This document shows positions 60,252-64,000 of a stretch of DNA of 64,000 bases, one piece after another. Source of the stretch: Citrus sinensis (Eukaryota > Streptophyta > Magnoliopsida > Sapindales > Rutaceae). Position 1 is the first letter of the stretch. Every line of letters begins with the position of its first letter. The stretch is from positions 28,775,501 through 28,839,500 of the forward strand of contig NC_068559.1 of the NCBI RefSeq assembly GCF_022201045.2, given 5' to 3'. The notes under the pieces are model-generated. The model did not search any database. It was not told the origin of the DNA and worked only from the letters and a program-made list of their open reading frames with translations. The position numbers and the translations under genes are program-made.

Positions 60252-63174
60252 CTAGTTTCCCACAGGACAAGTCGGTCCACCGGTGCCCGTGTACATTCCT
60301 ATGGCTCCATGCCCAGATGAGAACCTGAATGATGCAAAAAGAGAATCAAAATTTCAGGCACTTCGATGATGATTCATGAAGTAACATTTTGGCAGGGGAT
60401 ATTTCTTTTTTACCTAGGCATTTGACAGTTAAAAGATTTGAAAGATGCCATGTCTAGAGAAGCATTAGCAGTGGTTAAGTTAGAAGAAACCAAATTATTG
60501 TTAGCAGCAGATGTTGCGGCATCTTTTTCGGTCCCATTGGCATTATTTGAGAAAGCTGAAAAGTATTCTCCAGTGCCTTTAGTAGGAGATGCAAAGGGGC
60601 TATCAGGAAGATTGTGCTCCAAGCTGCAACAAGATTCAATTGGTAAAAAAAAAAAATTATACATCAAGACAAATGACAAAGTTCAAACAGGGGAGTTTAA
60701 AAAAAAGAAGGGGGGGGCGGCGCTGGCATGATCTATTACAGAATCTTCTTAGTAAAAATGTAAGGTAAAGAACAACATTCATCAATTAATGGGTTTTGCA
60801 GATGTGATTAAGAAGCTAAAGATTCTTACTTTTCTGGCACAGCATTGTTTTCATCAAGGGAGGTATCCTTTCTATTGACATTTTCTTCACAGCTGGTGAA
60901 TTCCTTGCCATTTGCAACATGCTTCTCAGCAGCAGGAGCAGAAAATGTGGGCAAAGGGCTCGAACCATTCTCTGTTAAAAAAAATCAATGAAATTCTTAG
61001 TCTCTTTAGTTTGATCTAAAAATTAAACAAATGAAGATTATTACCTGGTGGGGGTTCTGCACTGCTGCTGTGAAGTGGAGGAAAGACAAGATTTTGATGG
61101 AAAATATTAGGAGAGTGAGTTGGGGAAGGAATTGGGCTGCCAGTAGAAAGAGCCCTGTGATGATGATGCTTCTTAACATCAAGAAGTTGTAGCCCCATTA
61201 ATCTTCTACTTTGAAGCTCGAGGGCTTGCTGCAAATCAGCTTGCTCCTCCATTTTCCTCCTCCACAGCATGTCCTGAGTATTATTATAGAACATTCTTGC
61301 CCCTACGAAGACCAACAAAAGCAGGAAATTAAAGAAAATCCAATTGATACTGCAATAAAATGAATGAAAACGATTATTTTTATTTTTATTTTTTCGTTTC
61401 TTGATTCTTACCAAGTTGAAGGTCAAAAGGGTCTCTTGAATCAAGCCCAGTTGGCGTTCCACAAGGAGAAAACTCTCCTCTTTCAACTTGTTGCTGTTGC
61501 TTCCTGCAAATAAATAACAAAAGTATCTTCTTTTTATTTTCTGAAATTAAAAAGAAAGAAAAACAACCATAAATGAAATTCAAAGAGAACGAAAAGTATA
61601 GAGATTGAAGAGAGCAAGTGCCTGTACTTGTCTGGAACTTTTCCTTTCTCCTTGTAAGGCTTAACAAGCACTCTTGCATCACAAACAAAATGGGGATTTC
61701 CTTTGGCTAAAATAATCTTCACAGTTTCTGGATAGACAAAAGTGACAAATCCAAACATCCTCTTCTGCTGATATGGAATCCTCACATCTTGCACAGGTCC
61801 ATAGATACTTCAACAACAGGAAAAGAGGGAGGGGAAAAAAAATCAGTCTTTCAACTTGCAGAAACAAACTAATAAATTTTACACGTAGAATCATCAAGAA
61901 ACCTGAAGTAATTTGAAACATCTTCTTCTCTGAACGTGCTATCAGCTGGGAAAGTCAAGTAGATTTGCCTTGAGGCTGGATTCACAATTCCGGCACTGCC
62001 GTTGATCGAAAAATCGTTTCTTTCAAGCCTAGATCGGCCAAACTTGTGCATATCCTCATTCAGCATCAAAGCAGCAGCAGCAGCAGCCCTATAGCATTTT
62101 TCATAATTAGAAACTTAACAACATAAATTATCAGAGCTTTGACTGCCCAATTAATGAAGGACTACTTAAGTACCTCTGAGTATCATTTTGTTGCTGCTGG
62201 AGAAACAAGTTCATGCTTTTAGGAGAGTAAGGAAAAGAGGACGATCCCATGAGCTGAGAAGCAGCAGCTAATCTTTGCTGCTGTACTTGAGCAGCAGCTG
62301 CAGATTTAGATCTAAGAAGCTCATGGCAATGGTCAATTGGCTCCATCTTGCTAGGTGAACCAACCAAAGTAGCAGCACCATCAGAACCCATCAGATTTCC
62401 ACTACCAGTCTCTCCGCCATGAACAAATCTGCAGCTACTTCCATTCTTGCAGTAGCCTCTAGCAAAGTACAAGCATGGCCTCCATCCAAGTCCTGAGTTC
62501 AAATCATCTGAAGAAGAGCCCAAAACATCACTCACTGAGCAGCTTCTTCTGTGAACAGAGGATCCTCCTCCCCAGTAAGAAGGGAAAAGCATGGAGTCAG
62601 TAGCACCATTCGGCGGGCTTGATGATAAGTCCATCTGTGATGGGTAGAACAAATCTTGGTTTTTGTTGCCAAGATTTTGGGAGCTTTCATTGAGGAAAGA
62701 GAGTTGATCCTGGAGCTGATATTCATCTATAACATCAGATGACCCACTTCCAGTTCCATTTCCATAGAAAGGCAGAGCTGAAGAATTCATTGTGGTAGTA
62801 GTTTGGGGAATCAAGTCATCAGGGTTTGGGAGATCAGTGACAGCAGTGCTCCAAGAAGTACCACTTGGTATTGTGAGAGGAGGGAGATTGTTGCTGCCAA
62901 GAAGCCTAGAGGAAGAGGAGTTTTGCCTTGCTAGAAAAGGAGAAGGGGAAGATGGAGTTGAAGGTGAGTTTGGTGAGTTTGAAGCGCGAACAAGCTCTTT
63001 TCTAGCTTTGAGAATCACTGAGTGAACAAGTGCTTCTGGGCCAAAAGCTAATCTAATCATTTCTTTCTCACCATGGTCTTGAAGGAGAAGTAGACCCATG
63101 ATTTTAGAAGCATTTTCAGGGTCTAAGTTTTGGATTCTTGAGAAAACAATTCTTGTTGCCTCATAACCATCCAT
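60252..63174 (-). CDS. CCCH zinc-finger and RRM protein (AtC3H22/46/53 group)
   Basis: An RNA-binding protein, probably a post-transcriptional regulator. Nine exons (62174-63174, 61903-62088, 61622-61807, 61412-61503, 61045-61302, 60830-60971, 60414-60623, 60252-60324; the first is the longest) total 2148 nt or 715 aa; recounted, these are eight coding exons. Residues 1-60 ([20 protein letters not shown] onwards) are the conserved helical N-terminus of this plant group. The zinc finger [20 protein letters not shown] uses Cys234, Cys242, Cys248 and His252 (C-x7-C-x5-C-x3-H). An RRM follows at about 374-448, with RNP2 QIYLTFP and RNP1 MFGFVTFV. Next come [20 protein letters not shown] and the coiled-coil-like [20 protein letters not shown]. 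The end is GPTCPVGN. Polyserine, polyglutamine and polyalanine stretches are frequent. One junction, after exon 3, appears to use a GC donor. Confidence 0.92.
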
Positions 63175-64000
63175 GGCTAGCCAGAAACAACCTTAGATGA
63201 TTGATGATGATTATGGTGAAGTGATGATGATGATGGGGATGTGGGTTGGGTGTAGATTTTACACCAACCCCAAGCCTTTCCAAATGTTTGGTTAAATTTT
63301 TCAGAATAGCGAGAGTGAGTGAGGAACTAAAGCTGAGGCTGCTAAGCTGGAGCTAACGGGTAAGAAGGGTAGTGATGAAGTGAAAGGTCTCACTTTACAA
63401 GTAAAACTTCTTTCTCAACAAGCCCTACCTACCAAACTTTCTCCTCCAAGTCCCATGATGATGAGTGAGTGGAATTGCAGTGTCTCTCCTCTTTTTCTTA
63501 TTCCTGCAAAACCCAAGAAAAGAAAAAGGTAACAAGAAAAGAAAGTTGATAAAAGGGGAGAGTATTCTCGTGTGGTGTGGTGACTAAAAGTTGTTGGAAA
63601 ATATTGAGGAAGAGCATGGATGCTGATGAGAGTTGCCTTTGTTAAAAGGAAATCAAAATCTTGGTAGTTGAATTTCTTTATACAGCAAACCTAATAATAA
63701 TAACAATAATGAGTGGAGTGGAAAGTGGAGATATTACAACTTATCTCTCGGTTCCTGTACCAAAATTAAAATTGAAAACAATTTTTCAGGGCATGAGACA
63801 CAGAGAGTACGGCCTTACCCGTGAGAGAACCTTGACCAACCACCAAAAGCACTGTAATTTTTATTTGATCTCAGGAAATTTACTACAATAGCCAAAGACT
63901 AAGTATATATATAAACCGCCGCCTTCTTTCAAAGGCTCTCAGCAGCTATATAATAGTGTAATAGCAGAAGGAAGCTATCGCAACGCAGTAGCTGAAGAAG
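63175..64000. other. Upstream region of the CCCH gene
   Basis: Leader and promoter of the minus-strand CCCH gene; GAT/ATC-rich near the start codon (63200-63240), with a T/C-rich stretch on the plus strand around 63480. No further gene is seen up to the window end. Confidence 0.6.

Overview
The window is nuclear DNA from a flowering plant. It is AT-rich (roughly two-thirds A+T by eye), its genes are split by many short introns, and every recognisable protein looks like a land-plant orthologue: KOBITO1, HCF153, an IQ67-domain protein, cytokinin dehydrogenase, a P-class PPR protein and an autoinhibited Ca2+-ATPase. A eudicot is certain from protein similarity as I remember it. A woody rosid such as Citrus is only my guess. 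I saw no tRNA, rRNA, CRISPR array or operon-like arrangement, and no element with capsid, envelope or reverse-transcriptase coding.

Layout. 1-2.8 kb (+): 3' part of UTP25. 3.8-7.1 kb (-): UBP24, seven exons, 555 aa. 8.9-12.7 kb (+): KOBITO1, eleven exons, 545 aa. 14.0-14.6 kb (+): HCF153-like thylakoid protein. 15.3-17.5 kb (-): intronless PPR protein, 721 aa. 18.0-20.5 kb (-): tryptophan-rich protein with WG/GW dipeptides. 21.1-21.4 kb: decayed copy of the middle of KOBITO1. 22.7-24.5 kb (+): IQD protein. 24.5-35.4 kb: an 11 kb gene-poor stretch with three DNA-transposon-derived elements and a foldback. 35.4-37.6 kb (+): cytokinin dehydrogenase of the CKX6 type. 39.2-41.0 kb (-): fragments of an unidentified small gene. 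42.6-45.1 kb (+): cytosolic glycerol-3-phosphate dehydrogenase. 46.5-47.9 kb (+): small conserved unknown protein. 49.0-55.2 kb (-): Ca2+-ATPase, 1039 aa. 60.3-63.2 kb (-): CCCH zinc-finger/RRM protein, 715 aa.

Exon junctions were placed by hand from splice sites and reading phase. For each complete multi-exon model the exon lengths add up to a whole number of codons, which is a strong internal check. The genes do not form one pathway: they are ordinary housekeeping, hormone, membrane-transport and RNA-biology genes side by side.

The most interesting points are the KOBITO1 pseudogene that still carries intron sequence (so it was copied as DNA), paired GT/GC splice donors 6 nt apart in the CCCH gene, a WG/GW-rich protein that could carry Argonaute-hook motifs, and several short non-autonomous DNA elements with intact target-site duplications, two of them in or beside the Ca2+-ATPase gene. 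I found no convincing new multi-gene system.
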